NCBI GenBank assembly: GCA_021324545.1
Contig: JAJPIX010000044.1
Location: 1 to 64,000, forward strand
From: Alphaproteobacteria bacterium
Lineage (GTDB): Bacteria > Pseudomonadota > Alphaproteobacteria > Micropepsales > Micropepsaceae
Direction: 5' to 3'
DNA length: 64,000 nt
The position numbers were made by a program, and so were the translations under genes. The notes beneath the pieces were generated by a model that worked only from the letters and a program-made list of their open reading frames with translations, had not been told where the DNA came from and ran no database searches. Each line of letters opens with the position of its first letter. Position 1 is the first letter of the stretch. Positions 1 through 9,552 of this stretch are shown here, in pieces.

Positions 1-1241
1 CCGATCGCCGGCGAAACAAGGTGTTTCAGCCAGTCGCGGCTCTGCTTGCGCCAGATGAAATGCGCCACCACCGAAATGTGCAGCATGAGAAAGCCGACCA
101 GCGCGCCGAAGCTGACGAGCGAGGTGATGAGCTCGAACCGGCCGGCGAAGAAAAAGCCCATCGCCAGCGTGACCAGGGCGACGAAGAAAATCGCGCGGTC
201 GGGGATCTTGCGGTCCGAATGCACATGGGCGAGTGCCCGCGGCAGCTTGCCGTCGCGCGCCATGCCATAGATGAGGCGCGCCGTCGCCGCCTGCGCCACC
301 ATCGCGCAGGCAATGGAGGAAAGCGCCACCCCCGGTATGGCAACCAGAAACTTGAGCCACGGGCCGCCAAGCAGGCTTGCGATGGCATAGAGCGCATCGT
401 TGGTGGCATCGCCCGGCGGGAAATGGGTGCGGCCGAGCGCAAACAGGCTGACAAGCCAGGTTTGCGCAATGAAGAGAAGCGCGCAAAGGATCAGAGAAAG
501 AACGGTTGCATGGCCCACCATCTTCGGCCCGCCCTTGACCTCTTCCGACAACGTGGAAATTGCATCGAATCCGATGAAGCTCAGCACAGCGAGCGACAGC
601 GCGCCGAAGATGATGCCCGGCGAGAACTCGGCCGGGTTGAAGAAGGGCTGAAGCGACAGATGCGCGCCGGCGGTTCCACGCGCGAGGCCCACCACGCACA
701 TCGCCATCAGGGCGATCAGCACCCCGGCCTGGATTCCAAGCAGGATGAAGTTGGCGCGGTTGGTGGATTCGATTCCGAGATAATTGACGGTGGTGATGAA
801 CGCGATCATCGCGACGATCCAGGCCGGCTTGGGGATTTCCGGCACCAGCGCGTTGAAGGCGATCGCCGCCGCAACGAGCGCGAGCGTCGGCAGCAGCAGA
901 TAATCGAGCAGAAGTGCCCAGCCCGCGATGAAGCCGGCAGACGGCCCGATGCTGCGCGCGGCATAGGCATAGACGGAACCGGCGATGGGAAACGCCTCGC
1001 TCAGCGATTGATAGCTGAAGGCGGTGAACAGCATGGCCACGAGCCCCACCGCATAGATGAGCGGCACCATGCCGTGGCCGGCATTGAAGACGATGCCATA
1101 GACCGAAAAGGGCGCCGTCGGCACAATGAAGACGAGGCCATAAATGAGAAGATCAAGGAGGCCGAGCGAACGCTTCAACTCCTGCCTGTAGCCGAATTTC
1201 TCAAGGGTCGCCGGATCGGCGCCGCCTTCGGATACGGTCAT
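1..1241 (-). CDS. APC-family amino acid/polyamine permease, PuuP-like (3' end outside window)
   Basis: The reverse strand is open from an ATG at 1241 to the window edge, giving 413 codons without the C-terminus. The translation is strongly hydrophobic with about ten membrane segments. It carries APC features resembling the putrescine importer PuuP: a GLVF-VPTAPF first helix, FPIAGSVYAYA, the LLDYLLLP segment, FIGFDAISTLSEE and VSFGALVGF near the end. Likely role: proton-driven uptake of an amino acid or polyamine across the inner membrane. Its ATG overlaps the stop codon of the upstream TPR gene (ATGA), so the two are probably translationally coupled. A divergent decarboxylase of the ornithine type lies nearby, which fits a polyamine substrate, but this is inference. 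Confidence 0.85.
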   Translation of the reverse strand, partial: MTVSEGGADPATLEKFGYRQELKRSLGLLDLLIYGLVFIVPTAPFSVYGIVFNAGHGMVPLIYAVGLVAMLFTAFSYQSLSEAFPIAGSVYAYAARSIGPSAGFIAGWALLLDYLLLPTLALVAAAIAFNALVPEIPKPAWIVAMIAFITTVNYLGIESTNRANFILLGIQAGVLIALMAMCVVGLARGTAGAHLSLQPFFNPAEFSPGIIFGALSLAVLSFIGFDAISTLSEEVKGGPKMVGHATVLSLILCALLFIAQTWLVSLFALGRTHFPPGDATNDALYAIASLLGGPWLKFLVAIPGVALSSIACAMVAQAATARLIYGMARDGKLPRALAHVHSDRKIPDRAIFFVALVTLAMGFFFAGRFELITSLVSFGALVGFLMLHISVVAHFIWRKQSRDWLKHLVSPAI

Positions 1242-3175
1242 CGGGTGAGCGCCGCCAGCTGCGATTTCTCCGAGGCAGTCAAGTCCAGCCGCGCGGCAAT
1301 GGCAAACTGTTTCTTGGCGCCCGCCCTGTCGCCCGCGTAGAGAAGCGCCTCGCCCCATTTCAGATGGAGGCGGCCCCAGTGGGGGGCATTTTTGTCCGCT
1401 TCCTCGAATTTCGCGAGCGCCAGATCAGAGCGGTTCTTCTGCATCAGCGCTTCGCCCCAATATTCCAGCGGGTCGGCGAAATGCGGGCCTTTCTGGTTGG
1501 CGAGCGCGAACTTGGCGATGGCGGCATCATATTGCCCGCGCGCAAGAAGCACCCGACCCAAATCGGCGTAAGCGAACGGGATCGAGGGAGCGTTTCCAAT
1601 CGCCCGGTTGAACCAGAACGCGGCGCGATCGGATGCCCCCGCCTCTTCGGCAATCCTGCCCCGCATCTCAAGACACAATGTGCAGTTTTCGGAGCTTCGT
1701 CCGATCAACGCCTGCGCCGCCTTAAGCCTGCCGTCCCGCGACCATGCGTAAGCCAGCAGCGGCCAGATCAGGGTGTGGCGAACATCGTCAACATTGCCGC
1801 GCCCGAGCGCCACGCGATCGGTGGCCAGAAGCGATGTGGAGGCGGATGCCCAATCGCCGCGTTCGGCATAAAGATAGAACTCCGGAAGGTCCGGGCCGGT
1901 GGTTATGACATATTCCGGCTGCATGAGTGCCGCGTCTTTGGCCAGGCGATAATGTTCGAGGACCGCACGGGCCGATTTCAGGTCGTGGTCGCGCGCAAGA
2001 TCGTTTGCCAGGGCGCCAGGACCGGAAATGCTGAAATCGAACTGCCCCGTTTTCGATTCCGCAATATCTGCCCTGACCGCATCGCCAAAAGCGCCCGTAA
2101 GATCGTCGGCAAAGGAATTCGCATTGGCGAGCAAGAAGGGCACAGCATCGGGCCGGAAATCCGCCGGAACGGCGCCCATGAACAGGCGGCGGGCGCGTTC
2201 GATATTGTCGAGCGCCTGTTCCATATGGCCCATCGCCCACTGAACAGCGCTCATATCCATAAATCCGGACGGATTTTCCGGCGCAAGCGCAATTGTCTCA
2301 TTGCAGATCCTGGCAGCTTCGCGGAAGTCGCCGCCGAATTCGATCTGGGTTTCCAGCGCCGCGAGAAGCCAGGGCCGTTCGCGGTCTGAGGCTTCTGTTG
2401 CCAGCCGGCGGGCAACGGGCGCCACGCTCTTGGCGGAATGGCCTTGCGCGTAAAGCAACAGGATATATCTGTAGGGTTGAGTCTGCGCGAGCAGGGACTG
2501 CGCGGCGCGCGACAGAAGTGCTTCGACACCCTGTGTGCGGCCGTTGAACGTCTCTCCGGCATTTGCACCGACCCGCACGGTCAGCGCAATGCCGGACGCG
2601 GTATGATAAAGCTCGCCGCTCATGGTTGTCTGATGTCCGAGCCACTGGCGCAGGAAGCGCTGGAGTTCGAAGACCGAAACGCCCGTTTCCGGAATCTCGA
2701 CTTTGCTGTCATCGCCCCAGTTGCCGCTGATGCTGTCGGCGGACCGGAATGACCATTTGTCGGCCTCGCGAACCAGACTGTTCAATTTGTCCAGAAGCTT
2801 CTGCGCAAGAACTTTGCCGTCCAGTCCCTGTGCGGCGAAATCGGGGGGCGCATCGAGCGGCTGGACAACGAGGCCGGACGCTTCATGCGCGTCCCAGATG
2901 AACGCGCCCAAGCCGACGGCCAGCAGCAGAACGACAAATGCGCCGCCCAGGCCGAACGCCAGCTTCAAGACATCGTTGATATGGCGCACGCGCAGCGACC
3001 GATGGCGCAACCTGTCTTCGCGACGAAGATCCTCGATTTGGAGCCGCGTAAGCCTGGTCTGCTCTTCGAGATATTCTCGCGCCTGCGGGTCGAGATGTCC
3101 GCCAACAGGGTCAAATGCTGGGGGCACCGGCTTGACGCCCGGCGTTTCAGCACCCGCTTGAATGCCGTCAGCCAT
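1238..3175 (-). CDS. Membrane-anchored TPR repeat protein
   Basis: The 645-residue product has a charged cytoplasmic N-terminus of about 85 residues, one transmembrane helix (about 87-110, LAFGLGGAFVVLLLAVGLGA) and a long C-terminal domain rich in TPR-like helix pairs, clearest near the end (PFAYADLGRVLLARGQYDAA, then DPLEYWGEALMQ and HWGRLHLKWGEALLYAGD). The open frame continues to 3871, but the extra part lies antisense to the decarboxylase gene and reads as a non-protein shadow. The ATG at 3175 (MADGIQAG) follows GCAGGGGC and is the sensible start. No enzymatic motif is seen; it is probably a scaffold or assembly protein. It is coupled by a 4-nt overlap to the permease downstream. Confidence 0.8.
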   Translation of the reverse strand: MADGIQAGAETPGVKPVPPAFDPVGGHLDPQAREYLEEQTRLTRLQIEDLRREDRLRHRSLRVRHINDVLKLAFGLGGAFVVLLLAVGLGAFIWDAHEASGLVVQPLDAPPDFAAQGLDGKVLAQKLLDKLNSLVREADKWSFRSADSISGNWGDDSKVEIPETGVSVFELQRFLRQWLGHQTTMSGELYHTASGIALTVRVGANAGETFNGRTQGVEALLSRAAQSLLAQTQPYRYILLLYAQGHSAKSVAPVARRLATEASDRERPWLLAALETQIEFGGDFREAARICNETIALAPENPSGFMDMSAVQWAMGHMEQALDNIERARRLFMGAVPADFRPDAVPFLLANANSFADDLTGAFGDAVRADIAESKTGQFDFSISGPGALANDLARDHDLKSARAVLEHYRLAKDAALMQPEYVITTGPDLPEFYLYAERGDWASASTSLLATDRVALGRGNVDDVRHTLIWPLLAYAWSRDGRLKAAQALIGRSSENCTLCLEMRGRIAEEAGASDRAAFWFNRAIGNAPSIPFAYADLGRVLLARGQYDAAIAKFALANQKGPHFADPLEYWGEALMQKNRSDLALAKFEEADKNAPHWGRLHLKWGEALLYAGDRAGAKKQFAIAARLDLTASEKSQLAALTR

Positions 3176-3307
3176 TGAATGCCCCTGCAGAACATAGTTT
3201 ATACGGAGCGCACGGCCGGGTGTAGGGCCGCGCTGCCAAGCCGGCGACTTGACCCCGCGGCCTCCCATGCCCCAAACAGCGGCGGCTGACCGTTTCATGG
3301 GCGCTTC

Positions 3308-4480
3308 GTGAACGCACCTTTCATCACCCAATCCATCCCCCGCTATGCCAGCGCCGAGGACCTGATCGCGCGCGAGCAACCGGCCGAGCCCACCTATATC
3401 CTGTGGCCGGAGAAATTCCGCGTGGCGGCCCGGCGCTTTCTCGACGCTTTTCCCGGCGACACGCTCTATGCCATCAAATCCAACCCGCACCCCTACATTC
3501 TGGAGCTGGTGTGGAGCGCCGGCATCCGCCATTTCGACACCGCATCGCTGGCCGAAATCGAGCTGGTGCGCGGCCGCTTCCCCGAAGCCCACTGCCATTT
3601 CATGGCGCCGGTCCGCCAGGTCGGCACCGCGAAGACGGCCTTCGAGAAATTCGGCATCACCGACTATGTGGTGGATTGCGATTTCGAGCTGGACAAGCTG
3701 ATTTCGGAAACCGGCGGCGGAAAGAAACTTCGCATCTTCGTGCGCATTGCAACGCCGTTGGGCGGAGCGCTGCTGGAGCTTTCCTCGAAATTCGGCACGA
3801 CACAGGAAGACGCCGCGCGTCTTCTGAAGCGCGTGGCGGAGGCGGGCGCCGTGCCCGGCCTGACATTCCACGTGGGCTCACAATGCCTGTCGCCCTTTTC
3901 CTATGCCCAGGCTGTCGAGATGGCGCGGCGCACGGCGCAAATGGCGGGCGTTGAAATCACCGCCCTCGATATCGGCGGCGGATTCCCTGCCGCCTATTCC
4001 AACAACGACGTGCCGCCCTATCACTGGTATTTCGACACGATCCGCGAATCGGTGAACACGCTTCCCAATCCGAAAAAGGTGAAGCTGATGTGCGAGCCGG
4101 GCCGCGCGCTGATCGCCGAAGGCGTTTCGCTGGTGACGCAGATCATCCTGCGCAAGGGCGACAAGCTATACATGAATGACGGCGTCTATGGCAGCTTCGA
4201 CGAACTGACGCTGCCGGGCTGGAACGCGGACTATCCCGTGCGCGTGTTCGGCGTGAATGCAAAAGGCGAAGCGGTTTCGAAAGCGGGAGGCCCGCGGCCC
4301 TTCCATGTCTATGGGCCGACCTGCGATTCCCTCGACATGCTGCCAAGGCCGCTCATGCTGCCGGAGAATATCGGACCGGGCGATTTCCTGCTGTTCGAGA
4401 ATATCGGCGCCTATTCGATCGCGCTGCGCACCAATTTCAACGGATTCCTGCCCGACCGCTGGGCCATCGCGGGCAACTGA
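3308..4480 (+). CDS. Ornithine/lysine decarboxylase family protein (fold type III PLP enzyme)
   Basis: The 390-residue protein has the eukaryotic-type ODC layout: a PLP-binding lysine in YAIKSNP (K57), HVGSQ (188-192), the glycine loop GGGFP (223-227), EPGR (263-266) that holds the PLP phosphate, and GPTCDSLD with the active-site Cys339 and substrate aspartate. Members decarboxylate ornithine to putrescine or act on lysine; CDSLD-type motifs favour ODC over diaminopimelate or arginine decarboxylase. The length is normal for bacterial ODCs of this class. It is divergent from the TPR/permease pair, with 132 nt between the starts. Ornithine versus lysine preference cannot be decided from sequence reading. 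Confidence 0.9.
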   Translation: MNAPFITQSIPRYASAEDLIAREQPAEPTYILWPEKFRVAARRFLDAFPGDTLYAIKSNPHPYILELVWSAGIRHFDTASLAEIELVRGRFPEAHCHFMAPVRQVGTAKTAFEKFGITDYVVDCDFELDKLISETGGGKKLRIFVRIATPLGGALLELSSKFGTTQEDAARLLKRVAEAGAVPGLTFHVGSQCLSPFSYAQAVEMARRTAQMAGVEITALDIGGGFPAAYSNNDVPPYHWYFDTIRESVNTLPNPKKVKLMCEPGRALIAEGVSLVTQIILRKGDKLYMNDGVYGSFDELTLPGWNADYPVRVFGVNAKGEAVSKAGGPRPFHVYGPTCDSLDMLPRPLMLPENIGPGDFLLFENIGAYSIALRTNFNGFLPDRWAIAGN

Positions 4481-4569
4481 GCCGGGTCCGCAGAGTAGCA
4501 AGTTCTTTACCAACGCCCGCCCGCGCCACCTTGAAAAATCCTTAACAGCTTTCCCGCATCATTGCGGCC

Positions 4570-5286
4570 ATGGCGGCGCGCGAAAAACTCACCCGGCTCA
4601 TCGAACTGGCGTCACGGGAGGCGCCGGACGCCCGCCGCGCGCTTGCGCAGGAATTGTGCGATCTGCTGCTCGACTGGCCGCCAACCTACCCCGACAGCAT
4701 GCGCGAGCCGTTCGAGGCGCTGCTGGAAAAGACATTGCGCGTGATCGATGCGCAGACGCGCAACGCGCTGGCCTGGCGCGTGGCCGAACGCAGGGACGCG
4801 CCGCTCTCGCTGCTGAACGAATTCTATTTCGGCGCAGGCGCCGAACTGCGCAAAGCCATCCTGATGCACAACGCCTATGCCAATGGCGAAAGCGCGCACG
4901 ATCCCGAACCAGCCGACCTGGAGCAGGCCACGCTTGGCGCGAGCCTGGTGCAGGCCGCGCGCACCACACCGCAGGAGCAGCTGCCATCGCGGCTTGCGGC
5001 GCTGTGTGGGCTGGACGACGAGATCGCAACCCGCATCCTGCATGATGCAAGCGGCGAGGGTCTGGCGGTTCTGGCGCGCGGCGCCCGCCTTGGCCGGGCG
5101 GCGTTTTCCGCGCTGGCGCTGCTGACGGAAAGCGCGGGCGATCCCGAGCGCAAGCTGGGCATCTTCGATTCCGTCCCGCAGGCCGGCGCCGAAGCGCTGT
5201 TCCGGTTCTGGCGGCAACGGGCCGCTTCGGCCATGCAGGGGCATCCCTTCGATCAACCCGCTCATGCCGCGCTGGCAAATGCCTAA
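4570..5286 (+). CDS. DUF2336-type alpha-helical protein
   Basis: The 238-residue soluble, Ala/Leu/Glu-rich protein matches the alphaproteobacterial DUF2336 pattern in its N-terminal half (LLLDWPPTYPDSMREPFEAL, then LLEKTLRVID). No catalytic motif or signal peptide is visible; the family has HEAT-like helices and unknown function. The ATG at 4570 lacks a clear Shine-Dalgarno sequence. It stands alone between the decarboxylase and the DUF3857 gene. The family assignment comes from recalled motif resemblance. Confidence 0.65.
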   Translation: MAAREKLTRLIELASREAPDARRALAQELCDLLLDWPPTYPDSMREPFEALLEKTLRVIDAQTRNALAWRVAERRDAPLSLLNEFYFGAGAELRKAILMHNAYANGESAHDPEPADLEQATLGASLVQAARTTPQEQLPSRLAALCGLDDEIATRILHDASGEGLAVLARGARLGRAAFSALALLTESAGDPERKLGIFDSVPQAGAEALFRFWRQRAASAMQGHPFDQPAHAALANA

Positions 5287-5400
5287 CGCTGTGGCCAACA
5301 GGAAACATGGGGCCAAAATCGGCCATCGGCCAGTATTCATCCGTGGCTGGCAGGCCTTCCCGCGATAAATTGCAGTCCGGGGCGTGCGTCGCGGGCGGGG

Positions 5401-7248
5401 GTGGAAGTGCCTGGCCGGTTCTTTATTTCCGGACTATTGGCCGTTTGCATTGCCTCGCTGGCGCAGGCGCAGACATTTCAGTCCGGGAATGGCGCGCCGG
5501 TCGAAATCGTAAAGCAGCACGACGATATTGATGTCCAGGCCGACGGAACGTTCGCGCGCGCCGCCGAGGTTGCCTACCGGGCGCTCGACCAGCAGGGCGT
5601 GCAGCTTCTTCAGAAGCTCCAGCTGTCCTACATGGACGGTTTTCAAAGCCTTGAGGTCGAAGCCGCCTATACGTTGAAGGCCGACGGCAAGCGCATCGAT
5701 GTAACGCCCGACGGCATGGTTTATGGCCGCGGCAACGGCGCGCTGCAGAGCCTGAAACTCCTGACAATCGTGTTTCCCGATCTGGAGCCCGGCGACGAGA
5801 TCGTACTCGTCACCCTTTCGAAGCAGCTCATTCCCTGGTTCAAGTACCAGTATTACCAGCAATACAGCTTCAGCCATCTCGTCGTGGCGCGCGATGTCCA
5901 GATCGATATGACCGCGCCCGCGAATTTCCCCCTGAACGTGGACGCGTATGGCGTGGAAGGCGGCGAGGTGAATGCCAACTCGGCGGGCAAGCAGCATTGG
6001 CAATGGCGCTATCACAACGATGTGGCGCTGACGAGGAATCCCGAAGACGTGGCGGAAATCGACGACGGGCCGCATATTTTCGTCAGCTCGTTCCAGAATT
6101 ATGCCGCCGTCGCGCATGTTTTTGCCGGTCCGTTTGACGACAATTCGAAAGTGAACCCGGCCATCCAGGCGCTGGCCGATCAGCTGACGGCCGGAATTTC
6201 AGACCGCCGCGAGCAGGCCCGTGCGCTCTATGAATGGACCTCGTCGCATATCGGATATGTGAACATCGTGCTTGGCGCCGGCGGCTATATCCCCGACAGC
6301 GCCGGGGATGTGCTCAACATGAAGTATGGCGATTGCAAGGACCACGTCATGCTTCTCAAGGCGTTGCTGGCGGCCAAACAGATCCAGAGCTCGGCTGTTC
6401 TGATCAGCGCCGGAAACGCCTATCGCCTGCCTGCCGTGGCGTCGCCGATGGCATTCAACCATCTGATCACCTATATCCCCGAATTCCACACCTTCCTCGA
6501 TTCCACTGCGCGATATGCGCCCTTCGGCGTGCTGCCATGGGAGGACGCCGGCAAATCCGTGCTCGTCGTCAGCACGGGCGAAACCATGCAGACGCCACCG
6601 GCCTCCGCAGATGACACAAGGCTGCGCATCGATCAGACCGTCACATTTGCCGCGGATGGAAGCGCGACCGGCGATGCCCATGTCGAGGCAACCGGCGCGA
6701 TCGCCACGGCACTGCGCGGCCTGATCAGCGCCATTTCGGCCGCCGCCAGCAACGACTATCTGCGCGCCGTCATGGGGCCGGGCGCCGAAGGCACAATCGA
6801 CAGGGCCGACGTGGCGCAGCTGACGCCGACGCTGTCCTACGCCGTTCATTATCGCCTGCGCGCGGCGGCCGATTTCCACGGCCCGGGCGCATTCGGCACG
6901 GGGATCGGCTACCGGCCTTTCAGTTTCACTTCGATGCTGGCGGGCACGTTCCCGCCATCGAGGACGCGCGCCTATTTCTGCCCGTCAGTGACGATGGATG
7001 AAAACGAGACCATTGTGCTTCCGCCCGGCGTTGATGTGCCCTCCTTGCCCAAAGACGGCAATTTCGAGCGGCCCGGCCTCAAGCTGACAATCAGTTACGA
7101 CAAGCCCGCGCCAAACACGGTGCACGGACACGCTTTCATGAGAATTGACCATCCGCAGCCGGTTTGCGCAGCAGACGACTACAACCGGATGCGCAAGGAT
7201 CTGGATCCCATGATTGCCGCGCTGCGCGCACAAATCGTTTACCGCTGA
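5401..7248 (+). CDS. Secreted DUF3857/transglutaminase-like protein
   Basis: The 615-residue protein has an N-terminal signal peptide (hydrophobic core to about residue 23, ending LAQAQ). An N-terminal DUF3857-like beta domain is followed by a transglutaminase-like cysteine protease fold with a readable triad: Cys312 in YGDCKDH, His354 in FNHLIT and Asp367 in FLDSTARY. A C-terminal beta domain follows. The family is periplasmic and poorly characterised; peptidase or amide-linking activity on envelope substrates is inferred from the triad. Two GTG starts (5401, 5407) are possible. The TonB-C protein begins 13 nt downstream, so the two probably form an operon. Confidence 0.85.
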   Translation: MEVPGRFFISGLLAVCIASLAQAQTFQSGNGAPVEIVKQHDDIDVQADGTFARAAEVAYRALDQQGVQLLQKLQLSYMDGFQSLEVEAAYTLKADGKRIDVTPDGMVYGRGNGALQSLKLLTIVFPDLEPGDEIVLVTLSKQLIPWFKYQYYQQYSFSHLVVARDVQIDMTAPANFPLNVDAYGVEGGEVNANSAGKQHWQWRYHNDVALTRNPEDVAEIDDGPHIFVSSFQNYAAVAHVFAGPFDDNSKVNPAIQALADQLTAGISDRREQARALYEWTSSHIGYVNIVLGAGGYIPDSAGDVLNMKYGDCKDHVMLLKALLAAKQIQSSAVLISAGNAYRLPAVASPMAFNHLITYIPEFHTFLDSTARYAPFGVLPWEDAGKSVLVVSTGETMQTPPASADDTRLRIDQTVTFAADGSATGDAHVEATGAIATALRGLISAISAAASNDYLRAVMGPGAEGTIDRADVAQLTPTLSYAVHYRLRAAADFHGPGAFGTGIGYRPFSFTSMLAGTFPPSRTRAYFCPSVTMDENETIVLPPGVDVPSLPKDGNFERPGLKLTISYDKPAPNTVHGHAFMRIDHPQPVCAADDYNRMRKDLDPMIAALRAQIVYR

Positions 7249-7261
7249 GCGCGGCGCGCCA

Positions 7262-7945
7262 ATGTGGCGGCTTCTCGCATTTCCAGCTCTTCTGCTTCTG
7301 CTCGCGCCGCCGGGTTTGGCGCAGGACGCAGCCGGCCTGCCCTCCTGCAGGGCCGCCGGGATCACGCCGCCGACGCCATCGAACAACCACGCGGCCACCA
7401 GTGACGACTATCCGCTGCTCTCCGTATCGCTCGGAGAACAGGGCGATGCCGTGATTTCCCTGACCGTGGGCGCGGATGGCGCCGTGTCCGACGCGCACAT
7501 TCTCCGCAGCAGCGGATTTGCGCGACTGGACGATGCATCCATCAGCCTGGCGCAGCAGCGCTGGCGCTACAACCCGGCTACGAAAAACGGGGCGCCGATC
7601 GCCTGCCGCATGGAAGCAGAAATAAGGTGGCGGCTTGAGTTCTCTCCCGAGCAGCTTGAAAAGTCGCCCGTGATCGTCAAGCGCGCCGATTTGTCCGATT
7701 ATCCGGCCGATGCGATCGCAAAGCATGAAGAGGGGATTGCTGTCGTGACGATCGCGATAACCCCGGGCGGCAGCGTATCGAGCGTGAACGTCGTTCGTTC
7801 CAGCGGTTACAGCGATCTTGACGGCAAGTCGCTCGACATCGCGAAGACCCGCTGGCGATTTCGCCCGGCAACGATGGATGGCGAACCGGTGAAAACGGTC
7901 GTGTTGGTGGCAATTGTCTGGGAATTGCCGCAGACAGGCCACTAA
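7262..7945 (+). CDS. Secreted protein with two tandem TonB C-terminal-like domains
   Basis: The 227-residue product starts with a signal peptide (MWRLLAFPALLLLLAPPGLA) and contains two TonB_C-like domains in tandem. The first covers about residues 55-120 (GEQGDAVISLTVGADGAVSD, then SSGFARLDDA and RWRYNPAT). The second covers about 155-225 (GIAVVTIAITPGGSVSSVNV, then SSGYSDLDGKSLD and RWRFRPATMDGEPV). Unlike true TonB there is no N-terminal membrane anchor and no long Pro-Lys spacer, so energy transduction by ExbBD is unlikely. It follows the DUF3857 gene by 13 nt. An earlier in-frame ATG (7214) lies inside that gene and is less likely. Its stop overlaps the convergent prfC stop. Confidence 0.8.
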   Translation: MWRLLAFPALLLLLAPPGLAQDAAGLPSCRAAGITPPTPSNNHAATSDDYPLLSVSLGEQGDAVISLTVGADGAVSDAHILRSSGFARLDDASISLAQQRWRYNPATKNGAPIACRMEAEIRWRLEFSPEQLEKSPVIVKRADLSDYPADAIAKHEEGIAVVTIAITPGGSVSSVNVVRSSGYSDLDGKSLDIAKTRWRFRPATMDGEPVKTVVLVAIVWELPQTGH

Positions 7946-9513
7946 CCGGATGCGTGCACTTCGTGGCGCTCACGGGTCTTGGCGAAAGTGAGCTTCGGCA
8001 GCCTTTCGCTCACGTAACCGAGTTCCCACGCCGATTTGGCAAGGAAGACCGGCGCCCCATCGCGGTCGGTCGCCATCTGGTTGCGGTAGGTGCCGATGAG
8101 CCGTTCCATGTCGGCCGGATCGCCCGAAACCCAGCGCGCCGTATCATAGGGCGAGGTCTCGAGCTCCACCTCCAGGTCGTATTCGCTCGCCATGCGGCTT
8201 TTCAGGACATCAAGCTGAAGCTGCCCCACCACACCCACGATCCAGTTCGCGCCCAGCATGGGTTTGAACACCTGCGTCACGCCTTCTTCGGCCAGGCTTT
8301 CGAGCGCGCGGGTGAGATGTTTCTGCTTCATCGGATCGGCAAGCCGCACGCGGCGAAGGATTTCGGGGGCGAAGTTGGGAATGCCCGTGAACACGACGCT
8401 GCCCGATTCCGACAGCGTGTCGCCCACGCGCAGCACGCCGTGATTGGGAATGCCGATGATGTCGCCGGGCCAGGCTTCGTCCACCGTCTCGCGCTGCTGC
8501 GCGAAAAACAGAATCGGATTGTGCACGCTGACAGTCTTGCCCGTGCCCGATTGCTTCAGCTTCATGCCGCGGCGGAAGCGGCCGGAGCACAGGCGCAGAA
8601 ACGCCACGCGGTCGCGATGGTTGGGGTCCATGTTCGCCTGAACCTTGAATACAAAGCCGGTGACCTCGTTTTCCGACGGCTCGACAACGCGGCCTTGCGC
8701 ATCCTGCGCGCGCGGGCTTGGCGCGTTTTCGGCGAGCGAAGAGATCAGCTCCTTCACGCCGAAATTCCGGAGTGCGGATCCGAAAAATACCGGCGTCAGG
8801 TGCCCTTCGCGGTAGGCGGCCCGGTCGAACCGGGATAGGCCCGCGCGCACGAGCTCGATCTCATCTTCGAGCTTGGATTTTTCCGCCGGATCGATCATGC
8901 CGGAAAATGCGTTATTGCCGATGCGCTCGCCCGTTCCGAACACGGCAAATTCATCGGCATAAAGATCGTAAAGCCCGCGAAAATTCAGGCCCATGCCGAC
9001 CGGCCATACCATCGGCGCGCATTCCAGCTGAAGCTGATCGGCGATTTCGTCGATCAGCGAAAGCGCATCGCGGGCCTCGCGGTCCATCTTGTTGATGAAG
9101 GTCATGATCGGAATGTCGCGCAGGCGGCAGACCTCGAACAGCTTCCTGGTCTGCGCCTCGATTCCCTTGGCGGCGTCGATCACCATGACCGCGCTGTCGG
9201 CGGCGGTGAGCGTGCGATAGGTGTCCTCGGAGAAATCCTCATGCCCCGGCGTGTCCAGCAGATTGAAGACGGCGCCGCCATATTCAAAGGTCATGACCGC
9301 CGATGTGACGGAGATGCCGCGTTCCTGCTCGATCTTCATCCAGTCCGAGCGCGCGCGCCTGGCCTCGCCACGGGCCTTCACCGCGCCGGCCGCGCGGATG
9401 GCGCCGCCCAAGAGCAGGAGATGCTCGGTCAGCGTGGTCTTGCCGGCGTCCGGATGGGAAATGATCGCAAAAGTCCGGCGCCGCGCGGCTTCGCTGGCAG
9501 GAGTGGAGGTCAT
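7942..9513 (-). CDS. prfC: Peptide chain release factor 3 (RF3)
   Basis: The 523-residue translational GTPase has a P-loop HPDAGKTT (about 20-27), switch II DTPGHEDF, NKMDR, and the RF3 arrangement of domain II and C-terminal domains (FRRGMKLKQSGTGK; VVGQLQLDVLKSRMASEY). It stimulates GTP-dependent recycling of RF1/RF2 from the ribosome after peptide release. The length equals that of E. coli RF3 and no key motif is missing. Its TAG stop overlaps the TAA of the convergent TonB-C gene within CTAA. Confidence 0.95.
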   Translation of the reverse strand: MTSTPASEAARRRTFAIISHPDAGKTTLTEHLLLLGGAIRAAGAVKARGEARRARSDWMKIEQERGISVTSAVMTFEYGGAVFNLLDTPGHEDFSEDTYRTLTAADSAVMVIDAAKGIEAQTRKLFEVCRLRDIPIMTFINKMDREARDALSLIDEIADQLQLECAPMVWPVGMGLNFRGLYDLYADEFAVFGTGERIGNNAFSGMIDPAEKSKLEDEIELVRAGLSRFDRAAYREGHLTPVFFGSALRNFGVKELISSLAENAPSPRAQDAQGRVVEPSENEVTGFVFKVQANMDPNHRDRVAFLRLCSGRFRRGMKLKQSGTGKTVSVHNPILFFAQQRETVDEAWPGDIIGIPNHGVLRVGDTLSESGSVVFTGIPNFAPEILRRVRLADPMKQKHLTRALESLAEEGVTQVFKPMLGANWIVGVVGQLQLDVLKSRMASEYDLEVELETSPYDTARWVSGDPADMERLIGTYRNQMATDRDGAPVFLAKSAWELGYVSERLPKLTFAKTRERHEVHASG

Positions 9514-9552
9514 TGGCGCGTGGGATTAGCAGGATGACCGGCGCTTCTCAAC

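Noticed and set aside
21-1340. Long plus-strand open frame of 439 codons opposite the permease gene
   Set aside because: It is antisense to a clear transporter, very Arg/Glu/His-rich with no domain pattern, as expected for shadow frames in GC-rich DNA.
3176-3871. N-terminal extension of the TPR protein
   Set aside because: The extra 230 residues are antisense to the decarboxylase gene and lack protein character; the ATG at 3175 has a ribosome site.
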